Part shown: positions 42,673-54,154 of the stretch, piece after piece
Position numbering within the stretch: position 1 is the stretch's first letter
Layout of the letters: each line of letters begins with the position of its first letter
Program-made: the position numbers and the translations under genes
From: Euclidia mi
Lineage: Eukaryota; Arthropoda; Insecta; Lepidoptera; Erebidae
Assembly: GCA_944739405.2 (NCBI GenBank)
Contig: OX123191.2
Span: 5,746,830-5,810,829, forward strand
Direction: 5' to 3'
DNA: 64,000 nt
Notes under the pieces: model-generated
Database searches by the model: none
Seen by the model: the letters and a program-made list of their open reading frames with translations, nothing else
What the model was told of the DNA's origin: nothing

Positions 42673-44045
42673 CTAGACAGCGAACTCCATATCGCCTTTT
42701 TAAAAGATTTTATTTAATTCCCTTTTTTCTAAGCCCCTTTTCCAAAGTTACCATTGACTTAGCGCTTAATCTCTTATCATTTCAGAGTCTATAAATTATG
42801 AACAATCTAACATAGATTTTTATATAATATTGAATTCCCCATTCCTTAAAATATCGGAGACGATACCCTAATTGATTTTTTAAACTTTTCCCATCCGCCA
42901 TCTTTGTTTTCCCATCCGCGATCTTGAATCACGAAATAGATGTTGTATTTGGGTTCTCCATCCCTTTAAACATCAGAGAAGATACCCATATTGATTTTTT
43001 ACTTTTCCCATCCGCCATCTTTGATTTCCCATCCGCCATCTTGAATAACGAAATAGATGTTGTATTTGGATTCTCCATCCCTTTAAACATCGGAGAAGAT
43101 ACCCATATTGATTATTAAAAAAAAACCCATCCACCATATTTGATCACGAAGTAGATGGTGTTTTTGAATTCCTCATTCCTTAAAATATCGGAGTCGATAC
43201 CCATATCGACTTTAAAAAATATCCCGTCCGCCATCTTTGATTACGAAATAGATGTTGTATTTGGATTCTCCATCCCTTAAATCGTCAGAGACGTTAACCA
43301 TATTGACTTTTTAAAATTTTTCTCATCCGCCATCTTTGATTTCCCATCCACCATCTTGAATCACGAAACAGATGTTGTATTTGGATTCCTTATCCCTTTT
43401 AACATCGCAGACGATACCAATATTGATTTTTTTAAATTTTCTCATCCGCCATCTTTAATTTCCCATCCGCCATCTTCGATCACAAAATAGATGTTTTATT
43501 TCGATTCTCCACCCCTTAAAATATCGAAGGCGATACCCATACTGTTTTTTTAAATTTTCTCATCCGCCATCTTTGATTTCCCGTCCGCCATCTTGGATCA
43601 CTAAATTAATTTCATATTATTAATCAGCGTCCCAAAGATCTTGAAAACGATACCCATATAGATTGTATCCTATTCGTTTAGCCTTCTTTGCCTTTGTCCC
43701 TACCCTCCCACTTCTCGTTTGACCATTTTATTATTTTTGACTGGCCCCTACAAGTTGTGGCGTATTTTTATATAGCCTTTCGAAATAATTCGGCTATCAT
43801 AGGCAATAACAATTTTTAAAATCCGAGTGCTGGATCCTGAGATTTGCCGACATTATCTTTTAGCCTTTTCAGCCTTTTGCCCGGCCCCAAAGGGCCGAAG
43901 CGTTATGTTATATAGCCTATAGCCTTCCGGAATAACTGGGCTATCGTATACAAAAAGAATTTTTCAGATCCGCCCGGAGTTCCTGAGGTTAGTGCGTTCA
44001 AACAAACAAACAAACTCTTCCGCTTTTTTATATTAGTAATGTAGA
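42673..44045 (-). mobile_element. Helitron H3 carrying a minisatellite
   Basis: The minus-strand 5' end (TCTACATTACTAATATAAAA, then AAGCGGAAGAGTTTGTTTGT) is the H2 type and follows a host A. The proposed 3' end is GAGTTCGCTGTCTAG before host T, with a weak GCGA/TCGC hairpin. The interior holds eight tandem repeats (42840-43660). The 5' end is well supported; the 3' end is tentative. Confidence 0.5.
42840..43660 (-). repeat. Tandem array, about eight ~118-bp units, rich in AAGATGGCGG
   Basis: The anchor GATACCCAT-type word recurs near 42862, 42981, 43098, 43196, 43293, 43413, 43532 and 43649, giving spacings of 119, 117, 98, 97, 120, 119 and 117. Each unit has one or two copies of CATCCGCCATCTT (minus strand AAGATGGCGGATG); the short units lack one copy. 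In all, about twelve such sites occur. Any open frame here is a by-product of the repeat. Confidence 0.85.
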
Positions 44046-44257
44046 TAATACCGCAGTTACACCCGCGTTATTTAAGGCTACTGCTCCGCTCCCGTCGCTC
44101 ATAGCGTGATGTTATATAGCCTATATAGCCTTCCTAGATAAATTACCTATCTAACACTGTAATCATTTTTCAAATCGGACCGGTATTGCGGTAGTTCCTG
44201 AGATTAGCGCGTTCAACCAAACAAACAAACTCTTCAGCTTTATATATTAGTATTAGA
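44041..44257 (-). mobile_element. Mini-Helitron H2-like copy in tandem with H3
   Basis: Minus strand starts TCTAATACTAATATATAAAG and GCTGAAGAGTTTGTTTGTTT after host A, and ends CGCGGGTGTAACTGCGGTAT with the CTAG mutated to CTAC. It abuts the 5' end of H3 with a few shared bases, so the two lie head to tail. Confidence 0.7.
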
Positions 44258-44830
44258 TTAGATTTTACATAATAATAAAGGATATTCACGTAACTAAAAG
44301 AAGGGACTTTTAAATGTATCTTCTAAAACCACGCAATGTTCTACAGTGAGTAGTTTATCCTACGGATTGCACTATAGTTTGTGTAGAACGTCCTCCTACG
44401 GTTCGCCAAAGACGATATTAAACCAGAATCCAATTGCGGGCTAGCCAAGCATCCTTTACGAGACGTGACTGGTTTCACTCAAAAGTTTTTGTACGTTTTG
44501 CCTCATGAGGAACATCCATAATTATATCGTCGATAACACTGCTATGTGGCGATTTTATTGCAGGAATAGTGAGATCGTCAAATAACTTATTCGTAGTGGT
44601 GTGAAGTTCAATATATTGAACACAAGGGTGGTGAAGTGGCTTAACGCGGATTGTGGGCCCGGGATATTTTTTTTTGTAATCACAACTGCATTATGATTAT
44701 CATCATCAGTTAATCAGCCTTATTTCGTAAAAAAAATATAATAATTAAAAAAAAATGGAATACTGCTGGTCACATGTTAGGTCATAGTCCATCATACATA
44801 CCAAGTGCGGGCTGGCTGATTTCACGTGTC
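44258..44830. other. No gene recognised
   Basis: AT-rich DNA; nothing assigned. Confidence 0.3.
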
Positions 44831-45206
44831 TAATGCCCCGTTTACACGAACTTAGTAGCTAAGCACTTAGTACTTGTCACTATACTAAGCCTCAATATGA
44901 CAAGTAACAAGTAACCGTTTACACGTTGGAGCCAGTAGAAGTTATTAGTGATCAGACATTCGAAATGGAACGATGTCACTAACTATCTTGTCAAGCTGTT
45001 TACACACGGTCAGCAAGCGACAAGTGCTTAGTAAATCGTATTGAGGGTATCGGCTTGTCGCTTAGTAAATAGGATCGTTTTCTATTCACTTGCACTATAC
45101 ACAAACACGAATACTAAGCACTAATCCGATTGCTTACAAATGAGGACTTAGTATTAGTGACAAGTACTAAGCGCTTAGCTACTAAGTTCGAGTAAACCGG
45201 TCATTA
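44831..45206. mobile_element. 376-bp MITE with iterated CTTAGTA
   Basis: Terminal inverted repeats of about 55 bp: left TAATGCCCCGTTTACACGAA then CTTAGTAGCTAAGCACTTAG; the right end is the reverse complement with few changes. CTTAGTA or its complement recurs many times inside. No coding capacity. TSD not resolved, so the superfamily is open. Confidence 0.75.
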
Positions 45207-46146
45207 CGAGAACAATGTTGAGAACTCTCTAATATGCAGGTTTTTAATGTTGTTTTCCTTTAGCCAGTAATCGGTTATCAACATTTTATTACGTAGCTAA
45301 ATGTGAAAAGTTAACTAAGCTATCACTGCCACAACTTGCATTTTTGTAAACTTGGTTACAATGATCACTTTTAAAGTGATTTCTTTACCAGACCATACGT
45401 TATTATCAAAACGTTCGTATTAATTTTTTATCACTCTTCATAGATAAAATACCTACTCATATATTATTGCGAAACGCAAACCAGCGATAAATTGGCTTAT
45501 CAGTTATCGGCGGTATCGATCTTTCCTAACTCCGAATTAGTTTATAGGTATCGACCATAAATGCTACAAATTATATTTAAAAAGGATTTTTTGTACAGTC
45601 AAGTTCCACATTCAATGTGTATTTAAATGGGTCTAACCCATAGATCAACCATCATAAATTTAACGTCAACATTTATATTAAATGCTCAAAATATTGTAGA
45701 CACAAAAATTGACCAACTATAATAATAAAAATATGGTCGTCTTTTTACATTTTTATGGAAACATCTAATTAGCGATGCAGACACCGAAATTAGACGTAAT
45801 AAAAAGTATATATGACCAATTAGTATTTTCTTTAAAAAGCGACTAACAATATACGTACATGATATCAAAGCTTGAAATGTTTCTTATTAATATATTGCTC
45901 GAGAAATTATTAATGTAGACGTTTCTGTATACTTTTATTTTGTACGTCACATTGGAATTAAAAAGTGAGCTTATATTTTTAATGGCAATCAATCTTGATA
46001 GACCTACCTACGCTTTCATAATTTACGTTATCGGCTTTTGCCAGAAATTGCCATTAAGCAGCGCACAAATTATTTTTGATACGTTATTATTTAGCACTGG
46101 GAATGAATCCTGTATCGCAGGGAATTTTACGAATATTCAGGCAACG
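45207..46146. other. No gene recognised
   Basis: AT-rich DNA without recognised elements. Confidence 0.3.
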
Positions 46147-46156
46147 GACACAAATA

Positions 46157-46392
46157 TATATTTTTAATAGACTCCCGCCTTTATTCCCTAAGAGGCAGAG
46201 GTGTATTTTTAGGTCCCACGTAATTGGGGGCAAACCTATTGCCGTTACCGGACAAATCACCAGACTCCGTGCTGTTACTGAGAATTCGGATAAACCCAGT
46301 AACACTTTTGCCCGACCCGGAAATCGAACCCAGGACCTCCGATCAGCAGTCGCATACGCTATCCACTGGACCACGGAGGCAGTCTCAAGTCA
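46157..46392 (-). mobile_element. SINE-A copy with 10-bp TSD
   Basis: TSD GACACAAATA at 46147-46156 and 46393-46402. Head GACTGCCTCCGTGGTCCAGT, A box TGGTCCAGTGG, B box GGTTCGATTTC. A ~30-bp deletion removed the AATTCATGGCGAAATGTGGG segment. Tail AGGCGGGAGTCTATT has one change. Confidence 0.85.
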
Positions 46393-47477
46393 GACACAAA
46401 TAACGCTCAAGCGCGAAACAACAATTTGTAGATAACACAAAGCATAGTTCTGTCTGGGCATTAAACCTACAGCAATCAGAACAGTGCGAAACGATAAGGC
46501 GGCTTACATCACCACGCTCTTAAATCTTTAGTCAACATTTATATCATGTGTATTCTGATTAATTCACTTCACAATATAAATCAAATCAGAGGAGTTTTAA
46601 AGGTCGATTACATCATTACGAAAAGAAATGAAAACTGCTTGTTTCCAAATCATTGAAATTCAAAATAAAATATAAACAAGGAAGCACTGAACTTGTTGAG
46701 CTGAGAAATAAGTAGCTCCGTAAACAGCTTACAATAAAAAAATATCGAGCACATCAAATTAAGAAGTTCTCGTTAAGTGGACGCAGTCGCGTGGAAAATT
46801 GAATTAGTATCGGAGGAGACGTTATTTTTAGGGTACTGTTGCAGCACGCAAGGAAACCGTATAAAGTAGTTCAGAAAGTGGGCAAGAACATTGAAATAAA
46901 GTTATACTAGAGAAGCCACGAACTTAAATTGTGCGTTGCGGACCATAATGTTTGAACCAGAAATAACAAAAATATATATCACGATTTAATAAAGAAACAT
47001 GTCGACAATACCAATGTTTTTGAGTTTAACAGAGGAACATAAATGTCAAGAATTGACTTGTTTAGAGATTAAGTACGTCAACCTATACCTACTTGGCCAG
47101 CGTGGTGGACTATGCTCTTTCCCATGCAGTAACCATGCCCAATAGTGGTACAGTATAAATATAGAGCAGACGTACTAGCAATGTAGAGCGCTGCGTCACA
47201 ATGTCTTAGTAAGGTAAGTAATAGTAGTTAAAATAAAAATAAAAGAAAAGTAATTACAAAAATAAAACACAGGAAAATAAACGTTTTATTTTATTGTCTA
47301 GCAAAAGTTACAATTAAATTAACCTTCATTCTAAGTGGCTGTAACTGAACCATTCTATTTTTAAAGATCGTAGGGTAATCAATCATGTATTGTGGTACAT
47401 GGTACTGCAATTCCATGCACAATACAATTTACTAACTATGTCTTCTACAGTGTGACTAATATCAAGAAAAAGAGGAA

Positions 47478-47608
47478 ACTATTTAAATATAACATTAAAG
47501 TACCATCAGCCTGACATAGTCCACTGCAGGTTATAGGCCTCACCAATGGCACACCACCAATTTTCGGCTTTTTGTGTCCAGCCAAGTATTTAAATATAAC
47601 ATTTAAGT
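47478..47608 (-). mobile_element. Short retroposon fragment with ~23-bp direct repeats
   Basis: An 85-bp segment (47501-47585) with LINE-tail words on the minus strand (GGCCTATAACCTGCAGTGGA, CTATGTCAGGCTGATGG) lies between CTATTTAAATATAACATTAA and GTATTTAAATATAACATTTA. These look like a long, slightly diverged TSD. Confidence 0.55.
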
Positions 47609-47646
47609 AAACATTTAAGAATACATAAGTGTTATATTTAAATACT
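47585..47646. repeat. Perfect 17-bp inverted repeat
   Basis: AGTATTTAAATATAACA (47585-47601) and TGTTATATTTAAATACT (47630-47646) flank 28 bases. It overlaps the right direct repeat of the retroposon fragment just upstream. Confidence 0.75.
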
Positions 47647-48915
47647 TTCCTTATTTTGATTTGAATAAAATTTCTCCATTTTTTTAAACGTGAAACCTAA
47701 CAAATGTTTGTTGCGAAAGCTTTGTTTCACGATTTATTTATAACAAGCTTTTAATCTTCTGGCTACATTGGTTTCACTATGTTCTGTTAGCCTTCAGTAT
47801 TATACTGGTCCAGATAAACATATTATATGTTTAAAAAAACTGGTAATGTGAGAGTATGCAAAAGGAGATGAACTTTGTGGTTGTTACAGAATAAGTGATA
47901 CTAAACAGTTAATCTGCAATAAAGGTTATTACTCTATATAATGACCGCACGAATGGCGAAGTGGTTTAAGTTAATAGTTTACGTTTGTCAAACATCCCGC
48001 AAAGCAGGATTAATTCCAAATGTGGTAGTGTGACTCTAAAGAAACAAACGCACTGTAATTAACTGTATCATAGTACTCTTCGAAATAAAAATAATTCTAA
48101 ATAGCTCCTATCCTCAGTTTGTATCCAAGTTTGTTGTGTGGCCTTGTTTCAATTTATCATGAGATGTGATTTATATAATTTATCAAAACGTAATTTCGAA
48201 ATTTCTCCCAAAGCTATAAAGTACATAATAATATAAGTTTATCAAAGAGCTAAATAGCCAATATTCATACATTGGAACATAAATAAGTTCAGTATCTGCC
48301 AAAACATTCAAGTTATATAACACAAGTAGTGAAATATTCATATATGGGAGTGTTGGCCAAACATTCCACCTGAATTATACATGCAGACGTAAATTAACAT
48401 TTGACGGGCACATTTGCCAATTGAGGAGGGTAATATTAATTAATGACGAAGGAATTATTCACAGATAGTGTAGAAAAACACTTATAATTGATGTCATTGT
48501 ATAGAAAATGTGTTTGTTTGAAGTACAATGATGTACTTTTACGCGAATTCCAAGGAGAATTTTGGTATATTTTTTATAGTAGGTAGTAGTATATATTGTT
48601 TAGTTCTTAGTTTTTTTAGATTATAGGTCTGAATAAGTGTCTTATAGTTTGAAGTGTAAATGATCACTGTAAAGTATTTATAAATCTATTATTAAAGTTT
48701 AGTGGCTATATAATTATATTTACCTAAACGTAAACGCTAATATGCTTGTTGATGTAATTTAGTTTAACAATTCACTCAAGCAGCGGTAGCCTAGTAAGGT
48801 GACCAACAGACAAACCAAAGTGCTACACAAAGTGTCCGCGGACCAAACCGATGGCACGCACATCAACTCTCATATAAATCTTAAATGTATCTTAGAATCA
48901 GACTTCAATTGACTC
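47647..48915. other. No gene recognised
   Basis: AT-rich DNA. A weak tRNA-like word set at about 47945-48030 was not accepted. Nothing else assigned. Confidence 0.3.
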
Positions 48916-48952
48916 GATCGATGATGTCAGTATTTTTCTGACATCGTCGATC
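48916..48952. repeat. Hairpin with 15-bp arms
   Basis: GATCGATGATGTCAG and CTGACATCGTCGATC around TATTTTT; a single mismatch that would be G-U in RNA on one strand. Confidence 0.75.
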
Positions 48953-49436
48953 ATATACCTCCACTCGATCGCATTGAAGGCAACTGTAAAATACGATTAC
49001 ATTTCAATCTCCATATTTTTATTCCTCACTCCACAATACAGTACAATTTACATTCCTCGCAAAAACGGAGCGTCGATTCAAAACCTCAAAAAATACTTTA
49101 ATACGGAACCACGTCCCGATAAGCACGGTTCGCACACTGTTTTCCGTATCATTGGCGTTGCGAGGCTCACAGCCGATACACTTCTGATACTTGCCGTAAA
49201 ACATCCACAACAATAATTTATTTGGTGTTAAATAAATACCCCGTTTGTATACAAATTGTCAGTGGAATTTGCGATTTTGTTTCAGTTTGTTAATTGGTTG
49301 CGATACATGCCAATAGTATAAATACATCAGTAACAAGTTAAATTCAATATACCTACTTCTAAAGTAATATTAATATGGCAAACTATAGGCATTGAAACTT
49401 TTATGCTCATTACCGTCAGTTTTTAATTATTTTTGA
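48953..49436. other. No gene recognised
   Basis: An 80-codon frame at 48974-49216 and a 64-codon antisense frame overlap each other; neither has a recognisable motif. Confidence 0.3.
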
Positions 49437-49545
49437 GTATCGCAGGAAGTGTATGGGGGGCGGCCCAAGATCGGTCTATGTGGAGAGCCTTGGAGGAGGC
49501 CAATGTCCAGCAGTGGACGTCTTTCAGCTGAGAGGATGATCTGGT
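49437..49545 (+). repeat. LINE 3'-end fragment (GRPKIGLCGEPWR type)
   Basis: GGGGGGCGGCCCAAGATCGG, GAGAGCCTTGGAGGAGGCCA, ATGTCCAGCAGTGGACGTCT and TTCAGCTGAGAGGATGAT. The C-terminal LINE codons are still readable. The GTCCAGCAGTGGAC word and GATGAT-like tail are shared with SINE-R. Confidence 0.6.
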
Positions 49546-50426
49546 TTGACGCCTCTGTTACAAGCGGCAAGAAGTAACTACTGTATTTGAACATCCCATT
49601 TAAAAATCATGTTCTCATTTTGGCCATTATCATTTAGGTTTTTACAGGTTGAGGACTGTTTTCGTCAGCTTGTTAGATATTAAACATGAAATTGTATTAT
49701 TGGCATTTAACAATAGCATAAACCCTGTATGGACAGACCAGTTTATTTAATTATACTTTGCCAATATTTGGTTGTGGCTTCACGCGCTTAATTTGATTTT
49801 GATCTATATAAGAAATTTGTTCATTTTGTAAATTACAGTTTTCATAATAATATTTAAACGTAATAATATAAGCTAAAACATGACCAAAAAGTAATTTAAT
49901 GTAATTCACAAACACTAACTCTTTGGATTCCTTGCGTTTTTCCTTTCTTTCGTTTTTACAACCCACAAACGAAAGAAAAAAATGTGTATAAAAAAATAGT
50001 TTGTACAATACACTGACGCACGTTTAAAACTTGAAGCCAGCTCACAGCAACATGTAACTCCTCCGTTCCGCTGTTCAGCCAATAAGCTCTAACATATTTT
50101 TGGTTACGGCGGCGCAGGCTTATAACACGTCAGTACACACTAGATTTAGAACGCTGTTGGACCGAGGTATGTATTAACCCATTCGCTGTCCGGCGCGAGA
50201 CACAATATAAAATCAATTGTTATGAATCACATATGATACCTGGGACAGCGAAACTGTTAACAATATACTTACCTGCGGTGCAGAATATTTTTTTTTATCG
50301 CTGTGGGAAATATGTGTGCTGCGTAACTGCTGGTTCAGTTAACATAGGCTATAATAATATGTTTATCATAGTAGCATAAAGAGCATATCTTGTACAAAAT
50401 AGAAGACAGTATAAAATATAATAAAA
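49546..50426. other. No gene recognised
   Basis: AT-rich; an inverted GAAAGAAA/TTTCTTTC pair lies near 49945-49980. Nothing assigned. Confidence 0.3.
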
Positions 50427-50673
50427 TCCGTGGTCCAGTGGATAGCGTATGCGAACGCTGATCGGAGGTCCCGGGTTCGATTCCCTGGTCGGGCAAAAGT
50501 GTTACTGGGTTTTTCCGTATTCTCAGTAGCAGCACGGAGTCTGGTAATGTGCCCGGTAACGGCAATAGCCTCGCTCTCGATTACGTGGGACCTAAAAATT
50601 CATGGCGAAATGTGGGTGTGATAATAATATTACACCTCTGCCTACCTCTTCGGGGATAAAGGCATGAGTCTAT
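50427..50673 (+). mobile_element. SINE-A copy
   Basis: Plus strand TCCGTGGTCCAGTGGATAGC, B box GGTTCGATTCC, CAGTAGCAGCACGGAGTCTG, CGTGGGACCTAAAAATTCAT, CTCTGCCTACCTCTTCGGGG, AAAGGCATGAGTCTAT. It lacks the first ~5 bases of the head. The flanks TATAATAAAA and TATAACAATA may be a diverged TSD. Confidence 0.85.
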
Positions 50674-50878
50674 AACAATATAAATTTTGATGGCATTTTG
50701 GCACCCGGGTCCGGGTATTTCATGAGTCACGAGCGCAAAAAGAACCAGACTCTGAACAACAGTTCTAAGACAACGCACAGTCATTGTGTGGACCACAAAT
50801 TGATGTCCCGATATTCCAAAGCACGGTCAACAGATCGTCCTAGTGATATTCAATTCAATTCATTTATTTATAAAAATA

Positions 50879-51084
50879 CTAGAGGACGCCAGCAGCTACG
50901 CCTGCATTTTTTTTAATTTACCCATTTTGGCCGATGCCGTGGGAATTTCGGGAAATCCCTTCTTAGTGCACCCCTACGGTTCCCAAGGAACATACATGCC
51001 AAATTTCAGCTTCCTGCGCCTAATAGTTTCAGCTGTAGCGTGTCTGTCAGTCAGTCAGTAACGCAAGGATTTTATATATTAAGA
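50879..51084 (-). mobile_element. Mini-Helitron H1, copy 4, in a LINE 3' region
   Basis: 206 bp between host A and T, CTAGAGGACGCCAGCAGCTA to TATATATTAAGA on the plus strand. The left flank (ATTCAATTCAATTCATTTAT) looks like the simple-repeat tail of the LINE whose coding part starts beyond 51284, so H1 landed inside that LINE's 3' region. Confidence 0.8.
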
Positions 51085-51725
51085 TAAGCTTACAGCATTA
51101 CACCAAATCGATTACATCTATGCTAAATATACAAAAAAAGGTTACACATTAGAATATTATCAATAATTATGATTACAAAAACAAAATAACAAAATAAGAT
51201 AATATAATTACATTTTAGCAAAAAACAAAATAAAATAAACTTAACCATATTATAATATATAACATACCTACATAATTATTTATCGTTTTATAATATTTAA
51301 ATAATTAGAAACATTATTTATAGTTTTCGCTAGTGTGTCAAAAAATATATCAGCATCTGGATTATGTCGTAAGAATTGATTAATTAATGTGAATGCTCTA
51401 GCAGTGGGACTATTGGATGCTTGGGGAGAGCGCCAGGTAGGCGGGTAGGAGAAGAGCCATGTTTCCTTCTTTCATTACCACGCATATATTGATCGGGTAC
51501 ATAAAAATAAATACATTCCCGCACGCTTGGATTGTCTATTTTACTAACTAGAAGCAAACAGTAATGAATTATATGCGCGTACTCGCGGCTGAGTTGGAGA
51601 GTTTCTAGTCCAATCATGCCTGATACAAACATGGAAGGATACAGATACAGATAATATCCATATTGGCGTTTATATAAGTACCTGCAGAACTTGTGTTGTA
51701 CTTTCTCTACAATTGTGGTGTATAA

Positions 51726-53686
51726 CCTCCTGAGGCCCGCGGTATCACCTATGATACTACGGAAAATATATTTTTAACAACGCCATTTATCGCGATTTGT
51801 TTGAATTACTATCAAACATACTTAAAGGAGTTATTAAGCTATGCTGCTAGGTGGCTATGGCTCGTTTTTGTAGCTCTGGGTTTTGCTTATTATTATTTGA
51901 AGTTGAAGGTGCGCGTAAAAACCGAAATGGCGAATTCGATAAGAGGTAAATATTATTTTCTATTGTTTTTGCGTGTGTTTTTTGTTGTAACTATTTAGAA
52001 TCATCATTTTACTAAGTATTTATGAAATAATACTATATAACTAATGCAGTTAAATATCTTAATTGATCGCATTTCTTTCGCTATCATAGGTGATACTTTG
52101 GGCACTCGCATCTAAAAATGGTATCTTTTGCAGGGTTGCGGGATGGTGAAATTTTGGAGAATTTAATCAATTTAGATGAATCAGAGTGTTAAAATGTAGA
52201 TGAAGAAGATGAGGAGGAACTAAATTTAGAGCAAGAAGATATCTCTGAAGAAGTAATACCTCGGTCTTTAGACGAAAGTGATTGGGATTCTTCTGACGAT
52301 GAGCCGCTTTCTTCCGTTGCACGTGCTAATGCTGCGAGAATATCAAGAAACCGTCCTTTGCGATGGAATCATACTAACAATTTTGATTACTCTTCTAGAG
52401 ACCTTTATGAAGATCCACCACTCGTTGATCCAGTCACTGTGAAACCTACTCCTGAATATTTCTCCAGGTATATCGATCCAAGCTTTTTTGAAACTGTGGC
52501 AAACTGCACTAATATTAATAGTGTCCATAAAACAGGAAGGTCTTTTAATACAGATGCTGAAGAAATAAGAACATTCATAGGGGTTTCTATGGCTATGGGC
52601 ATTTTAGGGCTCCCTCGAATCCATATGTTCTGGGCTGCTGAAACCAGAGTGACATTGGTAGCCAATGCTATAACTTGCAGCCGATTTTTTCAATTGAGAT
52701 CTAAAATTAAAGTGGTTGATAATCAGTTAGTCACTCCAGAAATGAAAGAAGTCGACAGGTTTTGGTAAATTTGCCCTTTTGTATATACTGTAAAAAAAGG
52801 TTGTCGAGAAAATAAACGATGCCAAAATGTGGCCATTGACGAGCAAATTATCCCATTTACGGGAAAATGCAAACTAAAACAGGTTGTCAAGGGAAAGCCG
52901 AATCCTGAAGGTATAAAAGTATTTATACAAGCTAATCCTAATGGGCTTCCGTTAGATTTATATCTTTATCAAGGAAAAGGAACCAGTGTGGAGTCAGCAT
53001 TGTATCGCATGCCAGATAAAATGGATCTGGGCGGTCGTGTAGTGTTGAAGCTAGTGGACACATTGCCTAAGTACAGTTCAATTTACATTGATCAGTATTT
53101 TACCTCGATTCCGCTGCTGGACACATTGTTGAACCGAAATATCTATGCCACAGGGACACTTATGAAAAACCGAGTTCCTGAGTACCAAAGGCCTAACACC
53201 AACAAAAAAAGAACCAAGGCTTTACTTAAAACTGATAATCAGTTCGATCGAAAGCTAAAAGACTAAAAGAAGCTGAACACTTACCAATGTGCGTGAAGGG
53301 CACCCAAAACAATCGATCTGAATGTAGACTCGATAAATGCAGCCAATTATTATTCGTAAAATGTTCTACTCGTAACATTTTGTTATGTTTCAATGTAAAC
53401 CGCAATTGTTTCTTTGAGTTTCATACCAAACATGATTAATTTTTATGGTTCGTTCATTAATATTTAAGTTAAGTTAAAAGTCTGATTAAAAAACCATTCA
53501 ATAATTTTAATGACTTTTAGTACCACAATGATCCCATAGTATCAGCTGTGATACCCCCTATTCTGTAGTTTGTGGAGGGGGGGGGATTTTTTAAAATATT
53601 TTTCCTGTGGTCTTTGTACCAATATTAAGCACAATTTCAAAAATTACGAAGATCCTATAACTTTTGGGGTCCTGGGTCTCAGGAGG
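51726..53686 (+). mobile_element. piggyBac-like element with ATAA target duplication
   Basis: 1961 bp. Ends are CCTCCTGAGGCCC and, inverted, CCTCCTGAGACCC. Both sides are bordered by ATAA (51722-51725, 53687-53690) instead of the canonical TTAA. Subterminal inverted blocks GGTATCACCTATGATACTA and (right, inverted) GGTATCACAGCTGATACTAT are also present. It inserted into a Jockey-like LINE. Confidence 0.85.
51927..53266 (+). pseudogene. piggyBac-like transposase with predicted intron, broken
   Basis: Exon 1 (51927-51945) encodes MANSIR; a 188-bp intron (GTAAAT at 51946, TTTTGCAG ending 52133) joins it in frame to GLRDGEILENL. An acidic N-terminal region follows. The DDE_Tnp_1_7 core shows YFSRYIDPSFFETVANCTN, EEIRTFIGVSMAMGILGLPR, then VAIDEQIIPFTGKCKLKQV (region of a catalytic Asp), KPNPEGIKVFIQANPNG and SSIYIDQYFTSIPLLDTLLN (a second). 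In-frame stops are at 52190-52192 and 52766-52768. The frame closes at 53264-53266, before the third catalytic region and the C-terminal Cys-rich zinc-binding domain. Thus ~380 residues remain of a usual ~550-600. It is inactive. Confidence 0.8.
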
Positions 53687-54154
53687 ATAAGGTCTGTTGT
53701 GGATTCCAAACTAGCGCATTATACTCTAATTTGCTGCGAACATATGCATTATAAAGTAGCTTAATTACTTGTATATTTCTAAACTGGGCAGATGTTCTCA
53801 TTATGAATCCAAGACATTTGTTAGCGTCTTTACAAGTATTAAGAATATGCTCATGAAAGTTGAGTTTATCATCCATAACAAGCCCCAAATCCCGGATTGA
53901 ACAGACGCTTTCCAGAGCCACTCCTGCAAGTTCATAGTTATTAACGATTGGATTCCGGGATCGAGAGAATGTTATAGATTTGCACTTGGAACTATTAAAT
54001 GATAATTTATTTTTTGAGACCATTCTACAATTGAATTAGTATCACGCTGTAATGCTGTACAGTCGTTTGGTTCAGTTACTGCATGGTACAGTTTTAAGTC
54101 ATCAGCAAACATTAGACATTTTGACATTGATATCACGGTTACACTCGAGATATT

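Larger units (their letters stand above)
51085..54150 (-). mobile_element. Jockey-like LINE fragment split by a piggyBac-like element
   Basis: Minus strand: 54150-53691 covers the RT catalytic block KCLMFADDLKLYHAVTEPN (about 54060-54120), LSFNSSKCKSITFSRSRNPI, IRDLGLVMDDKLNFHEHIL and LLYNAYVRSKLEYNALVWNP. It continues at 51721 with VEKVQHKFCRYLYKRQYGYY and YPSMFVSGMIGLETLQLSRE, stopping near 51284 after frame changes. The break at WNPQQT^VEKVQHKF is filled by the element at 51726-53686. The LINE is 5'-truncated near 54150, where SINE-C-like sequence begins. It is related to, but distinct from, the copy at 30516. Confidence 0.8.

Noticed and set aside
42924..43118. 64-codon frame with repeated protein sequence
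   Set aside because: The repetition is that of the underlying ~118-bp DNA array, which other units do not keep open.
42800..43700. CRISPR-like array
   Set aside because: Units of ~118 bp are contiguous tandem repeats without spacers, inside a eukaryotic Helitron.
46076..46435. 119-codon frame on the plus strand
   Set aside because: Mostly antisense SINE-A sequence; similar frames appear at other SINE-A copies.
47940..48030. Possible tRNA-like sequence (GGCGAAGTGGTTTAAG)
   Set aside because: No B box (GATTAATTCCA is too far from GGTTCGANNCC) and no cloverleaf.
48780..48860. Possible tRNA-like sequence (GGTAGCCTAGTAAGG)
   Set aside because: Only an A-box-like word; no B box or paired stems.
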